Made by a program: the position numbers and the translations under genes
The notes under the pieces: generated by a model
The model's database searches: none
What the model was told of the DNA's origin: nothing
Seen by the model: the letters and a program-made list of their open reading frames with translations, nothing else
Shown: in pieces, positions 9,334 through 16,396 of the stretch
Position numbering within the stretch: position 1 is the stretch's first letter
Layout of the letters: each line of letters starts with the position of its first letter
Assembly (NCBI RefSeq): GCF_903815225.1
Contig: NZ_LR813084.1
Location: 4,612,001-4,676,000, forward strand
Source of the DNA: Delftia tsuruhatensis
GTDB taxonomy: Bacteria; Pseudomonadota; Gammaproteobacteria; Burkholderiales; Burkholderiaceae_C
Length of the DNA: 64,000 bases
Direction of reading: 5' to 3'

Positions 9334-10179
9334 CTACAGACCCCGCAGCCGCCGGATCACCTCGCGCACGGCCACGGCCTGCGCTCCACGCTGGGACTGG
9401 AGAAAGCGCTCCAGGTCCTCCAGCGCACGCTCGGTCACGCCCCATTGCGCATAGGCCAGCCCCCGGTCCCGGTAGATCTCGGGCATGTCGGGCCGCAGCA
9501 CGGCGAGCCGGTTGAGCACGGCCACCAGCAGCGGCCAGTCGCGCCGGGCGTGGTGGATCTCCTGGAGGTTGCGCAGCATGCGCTCCAGGATATCGCGGGC
9601 CGAGGCCCCCTGCAGGTACAGGCCCAGCGGGGCAGCTTCCTCGGCGGACAGGCCCGCGCTCTGCCAGAAGGGCTCCAGCCTTTCGGCCAGGTTGTTCGCG
9701 GAAAAGGACTCGCCGCTCAGCGGATCCATCACCACCTGCCCCTGGGGCAGGCGCAGCTTGACCAGGAAATGCCCGGGAAAGCTCACCCCCTGCGCCGGCA
9801 GCCCGATACCTGCGGCCAGTTCCAGCCAGATCAGCGCGACACTGATCGGAATGCCGCGCCGCGTCTGCAGCACATGGTGGATGTAGCTGTTGGCCGGGTC
9901 ATAGTAGTCATTGAGGTTGCCGCCGAAGCCCAACTCGCCGTAGAAGAACTGGTTGAGCACCCGCAGGCGCTGCAGCGGATCGGTCTCGCCAGCCAGGCGC
10001 TGGGCCAGGCGCACCTGCAGCCGGTCCAGCTCGGCGCTGGCGGCCTGGAGGTCCAGGTCGGGGATGGCATCCTGGGCAATGCTGATCGCCGCCTCCATCA
10101 ACGGCAGACCGTCATCGCTTTGCACCAGCGCTGCAAAGTACTGCAGGGCCGTCGGCGTGTCTTCGTAACTCCAGCTCAT
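9334..10179 (-). CDS. SirB1-family protein with transglutaminase-like and TPR regions
   Basis: The 281-residue protein resembles SirB1/YchA: an N-terminal region leading to LNQFFYGELGFGGNLNDYYDPANSYIHHVL, then RRGIPISVALIWLELA and GHFLVKL, which form the transglutaminase-like fold. The C-terminal third (RPDMPEIYRDRGLAYAQWGVTERALEDLERFL) is a TPR-type repeat. SirB1 proteins have no settled biochemical role. Start ATG 10179 is the only ATG close to the conserved part. It lies 76 bases downstream of murJ on the same strand and may share its transcript. Confidence 0.85.
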   Translation of the reverse strand: MSWSYEDTPTALQYFAALVQSDDGLPLMEAAISIAQDAIPDLDLQAASAELDRLQVRLAQRLAGETDPLQRLRVLNQFFYGELGFGGNLNDYYDPANSYIHHVLQTRRGIPISVALIWLELAAGIGLPAQGVSFPGHFLVKLRLPQGQVVMDPLSGESFSANNLAERLEPFWQSAGLSAEEAAPLGLYLQGASARDILERMLRNLQEIHHARRDWPLLVAVLNRLAVLRPDMPEIYRDRGLAYAQWGVTERALEDLERFLQSQRGAQAVAVREVIRRLRGL

Positions 10180-10255
10180 GATGCTCGGGGCCTGTTCACA
10201 CCCATCAGGGGGTCGCGTCGCTCGGGCCTGCAATTATGCGGGCTGGAGCGAAGCC

Positions 10256-11821
10256 CTAGCGCCGCAGCAGCGTGCGCAGTTTCAGTCCCGCCGCCCACAG
10301 CGCGCCGAAATACAGCAGGGCCGACGCGACCAGCATGGCCGTCAGCAGGCCCACGCGCTGCCATCCATGGGCGCGCAGCGCGATCCAGTCGAAATGCTGG
10401 CTGCCCCAGGTCAGCAGCACGGCCAGCAGGCTGCTGGCGGCAACCACCTGCAAGGCCAGCCGGCCCCAGCCCGGCTGCGGCCGGTAGACACGGCGGCGCA
10501 ACAGCCCCGTGAGCAGCCAGGCGGCGTTGACCAGGGCGGCCAGCCCGATGGACAGGGCCAGACCGGTGTGGGCCATGAAGGGCACGAGCACGAGGTTGAG
10601 CAGCTGCGTGATGACCAGCACCACGATGGCGATCTTGACGGGCGTGCGGATGTCCTGGCTTGCGTAGTAGCCGGGCGCCAGGACCTTGATGGCCACCAGG
10701 CCCACCAGGCCCGCGCCATAGCCGATCAGGGCCAGCGCGATCTGGCCCACGTCGCCATCCTGCAGCGCACCACGGTGAAAAAGCGTGGCCACCAGCGGCT
10801 CGGCGAAGGTCAGCAGGCCCACGGCGCAGGGCACGGCCAGCAAAACCACCAGGCGCAGCCCCCAGTCCAGCATGGCGGAGTAGCGCTCGCCGTCGTCGGC
10901 CGCCTTGGCGGCCGCCAGTTGCGGCGTGAGCACCACCCCCAGCGCCACGCCCAGCAGCGCGGTCGGGAACTCCATCAGCCGGTCGGCATAGAACAGCCAG
11001 GTCACGCTGCCGGGCTGCAGGTAGGACGCGATCTGGGTATTGATCATCAGCGAGACCTGGGCCACGCCCACGCCCAGCAGCGCCGGTGCCATCAGCGTGA
11101 GGATGCGGCGCACGCCGGCCTCGCCCCAGGCCTGGCGCAGCGCCGAGGGCGAAAAGCCGATCCGCGGCATCAGCCCCAGGCGTGCCAGCGCCGGCAGCTG
11201 CACCGCCAGCTGCAGCACGCCGCCCAGCATCACGCCACCCGCCATGGCATAGATGGGCTCGATGCCGCGCGCCTGGAGCCAGGGCGCCCCCCAGAAGGCC
11301 GCGGCGATCATGGCCAGGTTCAGCAGCACCGGCGTGGCCGCCGAAACGGCGAACCGCCGCCAGGTATTGAGCACGCCGGCCGACAGCGCCACCAGCGACA
11401 TGAAGCCGATGTAGGGGAACATCCAGCGCGTCATCAGCACGGCCGCGTCATAACCCTGCGGCGACTGTCGCAGGCCGCTGGCCAGCAGCCAGACCAGCAA
11501 CGGCGCGCCGATGACACCCAGGGCACAGGTCACGACCAGCACCCAGAACAGCAAGGTGGCCACATGCGAGATCAGCGTGCGGGTGGCCTCCTCCCCCTCC
11601 TTGGCCTTGCTGGCCGCCAGCACGGGCACGAAGGCCTGGCTGAAGGCCCCCTCGGCGAACAGCCGCCGAAAGAGGTTGGGGATCCTGAAGGCGACATTGA
11701 AGGCATCGGTCAGCGCATTGGCTCCGAACATGGAGGCCATGAGCAGATCGCGCACCAGCCCGGTGATACGGGAGGCCAGCGTCAGCAGGGAAACGGTGGA
11801 GGCGGCTTTGAACAGTGACAC
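10256..11821 (-). CDS. murJ: Lipid II flippase MurJ
   Basis: MurJ flips lipid II across the inner membrane for peptidoglycan synthesis. The 521-residue protein is hydrophobic throughout, in keeping with 14 membrane spans. It begins VSLFKAASTVSLLTLASRITGLVRDLLMASMFGA, the conserved MurJ N-terminus that includes the essential SRxxGxxRD signature, and contains FNVAFRIPNLFRRLFAEGAFSQAFVPVL. The start is a GTG at 11821, chosen because homology begins there; the frame stays open upstream with unrelated residues. It is divergent from rpsT across 130 bases that carry the rpsT promoter, an arrangement common in Burkholderiales. Confidence 0.95.
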   Translation of the reverse strand: MSLFKAASTVSLLTLASRITGLVRDLLMASMFGANALTDAFNVAFRIPNLFRRLFAEGAFSQAFVPVLAASKAKEGEEATRTLISHVATLLFWVLVVTCALGVIGAPLLVWLLASGLRQSPQGYDAAVLMTRWMFPYIGFMSLVALSAGVLNTWRRFAVSAATPVLLNLAMIAAAFWGAPWLQARGIEPIYAMAGGVMLGGVLQLAVQLPALARLGLMPRIGFSPSALRQAWGEAGVRRILTLMAPALLGVGVAQVSLMINTQIASYLQPGSVTWLFYADRLMEFPTALLGVALGVVLTPQLAAAKAADDGERYSAMLDWGLRLVVLLAVPCAVGLLTFAEPLVATLFHRGALQDGDVGQIALALIGYGAGLVGLVAIKVLAPGYYASQDIRTPVKIAIVVLVITQLLNLVLVPFMAHTGLALSIGLAALVNAAWLLTGLLRRRVYRPQPGWGRLALQVVAASSLLAVLLTWGSQHFDWIALRAHGWQRVGLLTAMLVASALLYFGALWAAGLKLRTLLRR

Positions 11822-11947
11822 CGTCGGGAGTGTATGCGCTCGCACGGGCGCCGCAGCGGCGCCCACGGCGACCCGCGCGCCTCTTGCACTCCGTTGCAAC
11901 AGGCCGGGCAACCGGAGCACGGTGCAACCCGGCTCGAATTCACGGCA

Positions 11948-11956
11948 TGCTATAAT
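11948..11956 (+). promoter_or_regulatory. Extended -10 promoter of rpsT
   Basis: TGCTATAAT (TG at 11948-11949, perfect TATAAT at 11951-11956) is an extended -10 element 48 bases ahead of rpsT. No convincing -35 is seen at 16-18 bases, in line with an extended -10 promoter. Confidence 0.7.
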
Positions 11957-12003
11957 CCCGCGCTTCGCCGACAACATCCTCAGACACTAGGAACACATAC
12001 ACC

Positions 12004-12297
12004 ATGGCATCGAAGCCCGTAAAGAAGAACCCCCGCCTGGCCTCCGGCCGCAAGCGCGCCCGCCAGGACGTCAAGCTGAACGCAGCCAACACCTCGCTGC
12101 GCTCCAAGTACCGCACTGCCGTCAAGAAGGTCGAGAAGGCCGTCCTGACCGGCGACAAGGCCAAGGCCACCGAACTGTTCGCAGCCGCACAATCCGTGCT
12201 GGACACGATCGCCGACAAGGGCATCTTCCACAAGAACAAGGCCGCTCGCGACAAGAGCCGCCTGTCCGCCAAGGTCAAGGCCCTGGCCGCCGCCTGA
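12004..12297 (+). CDS. rpsT: Small ribosomal subunit protein S20
   Basis: S20 binds 16S rRNA early in 30S assembly. The 97-residue product is very lysine/arginine/alanine-rich and begins [42 protein letters not shown], a typical betaproteobacterial S20 N-terminus, with the C-terminal helix [26 protein letters not shown] ribosome-binding AGGAA at about 11990-11994 precedes ATG 12004. It is a single-gene unit with its own extended -10 promoter and intrinsic terminator. Confidence 0.98.
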   Translation: MASKPVKKNPRLASGRKRARQDVKLNAANTSLRSKYRTAVKKVEKAVLTGDKAKATELFAAAQSVLDTIADKGIFHKNKAARDKSRLSAKVKALAAA

Positions 12298-12366
12298 TTC
12301 CATCAGGCAATCGCACGGATGGCCCCGGCCATCTGCCGTTTGTAACGGGTGCGCTGTCCGCGAACG

Positions 12367-12392
12367 AAAAAACCGCCTCCGGGCGGTTTTTT
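12367..12392. terminator. Intrinsic terminator after rpsT
   Basis: AAAAAACCGCC (12367-12377) pairs with GGCGGTTTTTT (12382-12392) around a TCCG loop, followed by more T. It is a strong rho-independent terminator for rpsT and could also work on the minus strand. Confidence 0.9.
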
Positions 12393-12426
12393 TGTGGGCG
12401 CTCCACCCCATCCGATCCACAGGCAT

Positions 12427-12448
12427 AAAAAAACGCACCCATGGTGCG
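12427..12448 (-). terminator. Second minus-strand terminator downstream of DUF3579 gene
   Basis: Read on the minus strand, CGCACC (12443-12448) and GGTGCG (12434-12439) form a 6-pair stem with a 3-base loop followed by seven T (12433-12427). It backs up the first terminator at 12485-12513. Confidence 0.7.
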
Positions 12449-12484
12449 CCCTGTCGATCATGCACTCCCAGAGCCGGGCCCTGG

Positions 12485-12513
12485 AAAAAAAGAAACCGGC
12501 CTCAGCGGGCCGG
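12485..12513 (-). terminator. Intrinsic terminator overlapping the stop codon of the DUF3579 gene
   Basis: On the minus strand CCGGCC (12508-12513) and GGCCGG (12496-12501) form a stem, with TTTCTTTTTTT running from 12495 to 12485. The TGA stop of the gene (12502-12504) lies in the 6-base loop, so the last codons encode the terminator. Confidence 0.8.
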
Positions 12514-12819
12514 CTCATCCGGGATCAGGCAGGCCTCGACGACCTGAAGACTGTTGTCCTTGGCGAAATTCAGGCAGAAATCCCAGGCCATGGGCTCATA
12601 GTCGCGCAGATCGCGATGGACCACCACGCACTTGACGCCGTTGAGCGTGGTCGGCACGCACCAGGGCGAGTAGCTCAGGTGGCTGCCGCGCTGCGCGCCA
12701 CCGGGACGGAACTGGCTCATGACCCCCGCCAGCCGCTCGGCCCAGTCACTGGGCCGGAATGTCTTGCCTTCGTGGGTGATGCCCTGGATGAACAGTTCTT
12801 TGCTGGAAGGAGAAACCAT
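12502..12819 (-). CDS. DUF3579 domain-containing protein
   Basis: The 105-residue product MVSPSSKELFIQGITHEGKTFRPSDWAERLAG... matches the DUF3579 family of Beta- and Gammaproteobacteria. Features are the RPSDWAERLAG segment, the hydrophobic VKCVVVHRDL strand and a C-terminal FCLNFAKDNSLQVVEACLIP. No biochemical function is established. ATG 12819 starts at the homologous region; the frame continues upstream without a better start. Two terminators follow it, one built into its last codons. It stands alone on the minus strand between rpsT and argD, both on the plus strand. Confidence 0.85.
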   Translation of the reverse strand: MVSPSSKELFIQGITHEGKTFRPSDWAERLAGVMSQFRPGGAQRGSHLSYSPWCVPTTLNGVKCVVVHRDLRDYEPMAWDFCLNFAKDNSLQVVEACLIPDEPAR

Positions 12820-12977
12820 CGGGATGCACGCCAAAATACGACCTGCGCGACAAGGAACAGACCAGACGGTATGTCGCGCGACGCAGCCCTTTGCCGCATC
12901 CTGCTTGCGCAAGTCCTTCAAAAAAAGCCAGGGCCCGCCAGCGGGATCACCACCGGCAGGCCAAGCAGGCATTTTAT

Positions 12978-12991
12978 CTCTTATATAAGAG
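12978..12991. promoter_or_regulatory. 14-base perfect palindrome upstream of argD
   Basis: CTCTTATATAAGAG is a perfect palindrome, AT-rich in its centre and surrounded by GC-rich DNA. It lies in the 350-base gap between the DUF3579 gene and argD, 179 bases before the argD start. Size and symmetry suit a dimeric repressor such as a GntR-family protein, but the factor and target are unknown. The rest of the gap has only a TAGAAT hexamer at 13086-13091 that could be a -10 for argD. Confidence 0.45.
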
Positions 12992-13169
12992 CTGACCGCT
13001 CCTTCCCGCCACTACCCAACTGTGGCGTAGGCTCATTGCATGGCTGTGATGCGCAAACCGCAACGCCGGGCCATTGCACCCCCCCTAGAATCGGGCTTCG
13101 CTGTTTTTCTGGCATCTGCGGCGGCAACGCCCGGATGCCGTTTACTTTCCTGGACAGGAGATTCTTGCA

Positions 13170-14366
13170 ATGACCGCTTTCATTGAGGCTGCCTCGCCCC
13201 ACGTGATGAACACCTATGGCCGCATACCGATCGCTCTGGAGCGAGGCCAAGGCTGCCGCGTGTGGGACGTCAACGGCAAGCAGTACCTCGATGCGCTGGG
13301 CGGCATTGCGGTCAACACGCTGGGCCACAACCACCCCAAGCTCGTGCCCGCGCTGCAGGACCAGGTGGCCAAGCTCATCCACACGTCCAACTACTACCAC
13401 GTTCCCGGCCAGGAAACGCTGGCCAGGCTGCTGACCGAACGCGCAAAGATGACCAATGTCTTCTTCTGCAGCACGGGCCTGGAGGCCAATGAGGCGGCCA
13501 TCAAGATCGCACGCAAGTACGGCGTGGACAAGGGCATCGCCCAACCCGTGATCGTGGTCTACGAGCACGCCTTCCACGGCCGCTCCATCGCCACCATGAC
13601 GGCCACCGGCAACCCCAAGGTGCGCGACGGCTTCGGCCCGCTGCTGGACGGCTTCCTGCGCGTGCCCGTCAACGACATCGAGGCCCTCAGGCAGGCCACG
13701 GCCGGCAACCCCGACGTGGTGGCCGTGATGATGGAGCCCATCCAGGGCGAAGGCGGACTGCACCCCATGCGCGTCGAGTACATGCAGCAGGTGCGCGCGC
13801 TGTGCGATGCCAACGGCTGGCTGATGATCTTCGACGAGGTGCAGGCCGGCATGGGCCGCACGGGCAAGTGGTTCGCCCACCAGTGGGCCGACATCGTCCC
13901 TGACGTGATGACCCTGGCCAAGGGCCTGGGATCGGGCGTGCCCATCGGTGCCGTCGTGGCCCATGGCAAGGCGGCCGGCGTGCTGCAGCCGGGCAACCAC
14001 GGCTCGACCTTCGGTGGCAATCCGCTGGCCATGCGCGCCGGCATCGAGACCATCCGCATCATGGAGGAAGACGGCCTGCTGGCACACACCACCAGGGTCG
14101 GCGCCCATCTGAAGGCTGCGCTGCAGCGCGAGCTGGCCGACGTCAAGGGCGTGGTCGAGGTGCGCGGCCAGGGCCTGATCATCGGCATCGAGCTGTCCAG
14201 GCCTTGCGGCCCGCTGCTGGGCCGTGGCGCCGAGGCAGGCCTGCTGTTCAGCGTGACCGCCGACACCGTGGTGCGCCTGGTGCCACCGCTGATCATGACC
14301 GAGGCCGAGGCCGACGAAGTGGTCGCCAGGCTCAAGCCGTTGATCGTGCAATTCCTGTCCGAATGA
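13170..14366 (+). CDS. argD: Acetylornithine aminotransferase
   Basis: ArgD is a PLP enzyme converting N-acetylglutamate semialdehyde to N-acetylornithine in arginine synthesis; many members also act on succinyl-diaminopimelate. The 398-residue protein starts with ASPHVMNTYGRIPIALERGQGCRVWDVNGKQYLDALGGIAVNTLGH, typical of the acetylornithine branch of class III aminotransferases, and has VFFCSTGLEANEAAIKIAR, the MEPIQGEGG segment, LMIFDEVQAGMGRTGKWFA and the PLP lysine in VMTLAKGLGSG. CAGGAG at 13155-13160 is the ribosome-binding site. argF follows after 11 bases. Confidence 0.95.
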   Translation: MTAFIEAASPHVMNTYGRIPIALERGQGCRVWDVNGKQYLDALGGIAVNTLGHNHPKLVPALQDQVAKLIHTSNYYHVPGQETLARLLTERAKMTNVFFCSTGLEANEAAIKIARKYGVDKGIAQPVIVVYEHAFHGRSIATMTATGNPKVRDGFGPLLDGFLRVPVNDIEALRQATAGNPDVVAVMMEPIQGEGGLHPMRVEYMQQVRALCDANGWLMIFDEVQAGMGRTGKWFAHQWADIVPDVMTLAKGLGSGVPIGAVVAHGKAAGVLQPGNHGSTFGGNPLAMRAGIETIRIMEEDGLLAHTTRVGAHLKAALQRELADVKGVVEVRGQGLIIGIELSRPCGPLLGRGAEAGLLFSVTADTVVRLVPPLIMTEAEADEVVARLKPLIVQFLSE

Positions 14367-14377
14367 AGGGCCTGCCC

Positions 14378-15307
14378 ATGACCACCATCAAGCACTATCT
14401 GCAGTTTTCCGACTTCACCGCCGACGAGTACGCCTACGTGCTCGACCGCGCGGCCCTGATCAAGAAGAAGTTCAAGAACTACGAGAAGCACCACACGCTG
14501 GTCGACCGCACGCTGGCCATGATCTTCGAGAAGGCCAGCACGCGCACCCGCGTGAGTTTCGAGGCCGGCATGTACCAGCTCGGGGGCTCGGTGGTCCACC
14601 TGACCACGGGCGACAGCCAGCTGGGCCGTGCCGAGCCCATCGAGGACAGCGCGCGCGTCATCAGCCGCATGACCGACCTGGTCATGATCCGCACCTTCGG
14701 CCAGGACAAGATCGTGCGCTTCGCCGAGTACTCGCGCGTGCCCGTCATCAACGGCCTGACCAACGAGTTCCACCCCTGCCAGATCCTGGCCGACATCTTC
14801 ACCTTCATCGAGCACCGCGGCTCGATCCAGGGCAAGACCGTCGCCTGGGTCGGCGATGGCAACAACATGGCCAACACCTGGCTGCAGGCGGCCGACCTGC
14901 TGGGCTTCACGGTCCACGTCAGCACGCCCGGCGGCTACGAAGTCGACGAGAAGCTGGCCTTCGGCGGCAAGGCGCCACGCCAGGGCTGCTACAAGGTCTT
15001 CAAGAACCCCCTGGACGCCTGCAAGGGCGCCGACCTGGTGACCACCGACGTGTGGACCAGCATGGGCTACGAGGCCGAGAACGAGGCGCGCAAGAAAGCC
15101 TTCGCCGACTGGTGCGTGGACGCCGAGATGATGGCCGCCGCGCGTGCCGATGCGCTGTTCATGCACTGCCTGCCCGCCCACCGTGGCGAGGAGGTCGAGG
15201 CCGAGGTCATCGACGGACCCCAGTCCGTGGTCTGGGACGAGGCAGAAAACAGGATGCACGTGCAAAAGGCACTCATGGAGTATCTTTTGCTCGGCCGTAC
15301 GGCATGA
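14378..15307 (+). CDS. argF: Ornithine carbamoyltransferase (altered 3' end)
   Basis: ArgF makes citrulline from ornithine and carbamoyl phosphate. The 309-residue product has the carbamoyl phosphate loop STRTR (54-58), FHPCQILADI, and the ornithine-binding HCLPAHRGEEVEAEV. ATG 14378 was chosen because AAGGG lies 8 bases ahead; an in-frame ATG at 14363 would overlap the argD stop. The ending is odd: ENRMHVQKALMEYLLLGRTA and stop, then 161 bases later the same tail is encoded again as NRMHVQKALMEYLLLGRQPG and stop. The first tail uses different synonymous codons after a 32-base identical core. Both tails would be functional, so the enzyme is probably active. Confidence 0.94.
   Translation: MTTIKHYLQFSDFTADEYAYVLDRAALIKKKFKNYEKHHTLVDRTLAMIFEKASTRTRVSFEAGMYQLGGSVVHLTTGDSQLGRAEPIEDSARVISRMTDLVMIRTFGQDKIVRFAEYSRVPVINGLTNEFHPCQILADIFTFIEHRGSIQGKTVAWVGDGNNMANTWLQAADLLGFTVHVSTPGGYEVDEKLAFGGKAPRQGCYKVFKNPLDACKGADLVTTDVWTSMGYEAENEARKKAFADWCVDAEMMAAARADALFMHCLPAHRGEEVEAEVIDGPQSVVWDEAENRMHVQKALMEYLLLGRTA
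15248..15279 (+). repeat. Direct repeat copy 1 inside argF (candidate attL core)
   Basis: Thirty-two bases from AACAGGATG to CTCATGGA are identical to 15409-15440. In argF they encode most of the conserved C-terminal NRMHVQKALME. The distance between copies is 161 bases. Confidence 0.9.
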
Positions 15308-15395
15308 AATGCCGTACGGTGGCGCGCCAGCGCCAGCAGTCTGTTTCGGTGAAGGCTCATGTCCGCGCAGCGGACGTGAAGCGGCCTCAGGCCGC
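15295..15395. other. Cluster of four perfect stem-loops in the argF insert
   Basis: Within 101 bases there are four perfect stem-loops: 15295-15319 (11 pairs, GAA loop that contains part of the argF stop), 15321-15334 (GGCGC/GCGCC), 15361-15375 (GTCCGC/GCGGAC) and 15381-15395 (GCGGCC/GGCCGC). No reading frame of note is present. This looks like the end of a mobile element or a structured repeat rather than a gene. Confidence 0.7.
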
Positions 15396-15408
15396 GTGCC
15401 GTAGCCAG

Positions 15409-15440
15409 AACAGGATGCACGTGCAAAAGGCACTCATGGA
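15409..15440 (+). repeat. Direct repeat copy 2 (candidate attR core)
   Basis: This is the second copy of the 32-base core found at 15248-15279. It begins the displaced argF 3' end. Confidence 0.9.
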
Positions 15441-15471
15441 ATATCTGCTGCTGGGACGCCAGCCGGGCTGA
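15409..15471 (+). pseudogene. Displaced original 3' end of argF
   Basis: The frame reads NRMHVQKALMEYLLLGRQPG and stops at 15469-15471, a second ArgF C-terminus with no start of its own. The argF terminator follows this copy (15539-15580), not the first, which suggests that this is the ancestral end and that the upstream 161 bases were inserted. Confidence 0.75.
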
Positions 15472-15538
15472 TCACGCCCACTCCATGGCCCAGGCGCATC
15501 CCATTTCATCCATGCACCTGAGCCACACACCACGCATA

Positions 15539-15580
15539 CACCGCCCGCAGGCCAAGCGCCCGCGGGCGGTGTTTCTCTTT
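15539..15580 (+). terminator. Intrinsic terminator of the argDF operon
   Basis: CACCGCCCGC (15539-15548) pairs with GCGGGCGGTG (15562-15571) over a 13-base loop, followed by TTTCTCTTT. The remaining 240 bases to the next gene show nothing clear. Confidence 0.75.
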
Positions 15581-15822
15581 GGTGGCTGCGCATTGCGCCA
15601 TCCGCACATTGCGCGGCACACGCGCGTGCCCTCGTTCTTCGGGCCGCGCCGGCATTTCGCGGCCCGCGTGCGCGCGCTGTTCGTGCGCATCCACACCTTC
15701 TACCTGAAGTTCCTCCAGGGCCATACCTAGGGCCGCTTCACGCCTGACCCATCCCTGTGCCGCCCCGGCCACCCGGGCGCGGCATGCCCGTGCGTGCCCC
15801 ACTGTCCCCAGGAGAACCTCCA

Positions 15823-16170
15823 ATGTCCGAAACCCTGCACCCCTGCCTGAACTGCGGCGTCTGCTGCGAAACCTTCCGCGTCGAGTTTTCCGTCTATGAG
15901 CTGCGCTCCATGGGCGGCACCGTGCCCGACGAACTGGCCCACGAGGTCCACGGCAACCGCTGGCGCATGAATGGCACCGACCGCCGCCCCGTGCGCTGCG
16001 TGGCGCTCAACGGCCGCTGCGGCGAGCAGGTGGCCTGCGGCATCTACGCGCAGCGCTCATCGACCTGCCGCGATTTCGAGATGGGCACGGACCGCTGCAA
16101 CGATGCGCGCCTGGCGCATGGGCTGTCCGCGCTGGACGAAAGCGCCCGCATCTGGCTGGCCGCCGCCTGA
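15823..16170 (+). CDS. YkgJ-family cysteine cluster protein (first copy)
   Basis: The 115-residue product has the YkgJ pattern: CLNCGVCC near residues 8-15, then CVALNGRCG, CGIY and CRDFEMGTDRC, about nine cysteines in all. The family is described as a putative zinc- or iron-chelating domain; no enzyme activity is assigned. A ribosome-binding AGGAG lies just before ATG 15823. It converges on the feoB-associated gene with 17 bases between, and a paralogue with the same opening motif lies on the far side of feoAB at 18839. The pairing with an iron uptake operon suggests, but does not prove, a role in iron handling. Confidence 0.85.
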   Translation: MSETLHPCLNCGVCCETFRVEFSVYELRSMGGTVPDELAHEVHGNRWRMNGTDRRPVRCVALNGRCGEQVACGIYAQRSSTCRDFEMGTDRCNDARLAHGLSALDESARIWLAAA

Positions 16171-16187
16171 GCCGGCCTGCAGCCCCG

Positions 16188-16382
16188 TCAGGGCGTACGC
16201 TTGTCCGGCGCGCAGCTGTCGCCGCCGCAGGCGCTGCAGCCGCCACAGCCGCCCCCGTCCCTGGGGGCCAGTGCCGGATGCAGTTGCCCGGCCTTGACGC
16301 GCCAGCGCGCCGGCAGGTAGCGCCAGACCAGGGACACCGCGGCCAATGCCACGACCAGGCCCACGATGATGTTCTGCCACAT
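16188..16382 (-). CDS. FeoB-associated Cys-rich membrane protein
   Basis: The 64-residue peptide has one membrane span (IIVGLVVALAAVSLVWRYL) followed by a basic stretch and a cysteine cluster GGCGGCSACGGDSC. This is the layout of the small FeoB-associated Cys-rich proteins that often take the place of FeoC. It may bind iron or Fe-S near the channel. GGAGG lies 8 bases ahead of ATG 16382, which decides between this start and an ATG two codons earlier. It starts 14 bases after the feoB stop, so it is the third gene of the feo operon. Confidence 0.85.
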   Translation of the reverse strand: MWQNIIVGLVVALAAVSLVWRYLPARWRVKAGQLHPALAPRDGGGCGGCSACGGDSCAPDKRTP

Positions 16383-16396
16383 GTGCATGTCCTCCT

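Noticed and set aside
12349..13173. Long plus-strand frame across the terminators and DUF3579 gene
   Set aside because: It is antisense to a recognised gene and translates two intrinsic terminators.
15485..15730. 81-codon plus-strand frame between argF and the first YkgJ gene
   Set aside because: It overlaps the argF terminator, has no ribosome-binding site and no recognisable motif; its Arg/His-rich translation looks like GC-rich noise.
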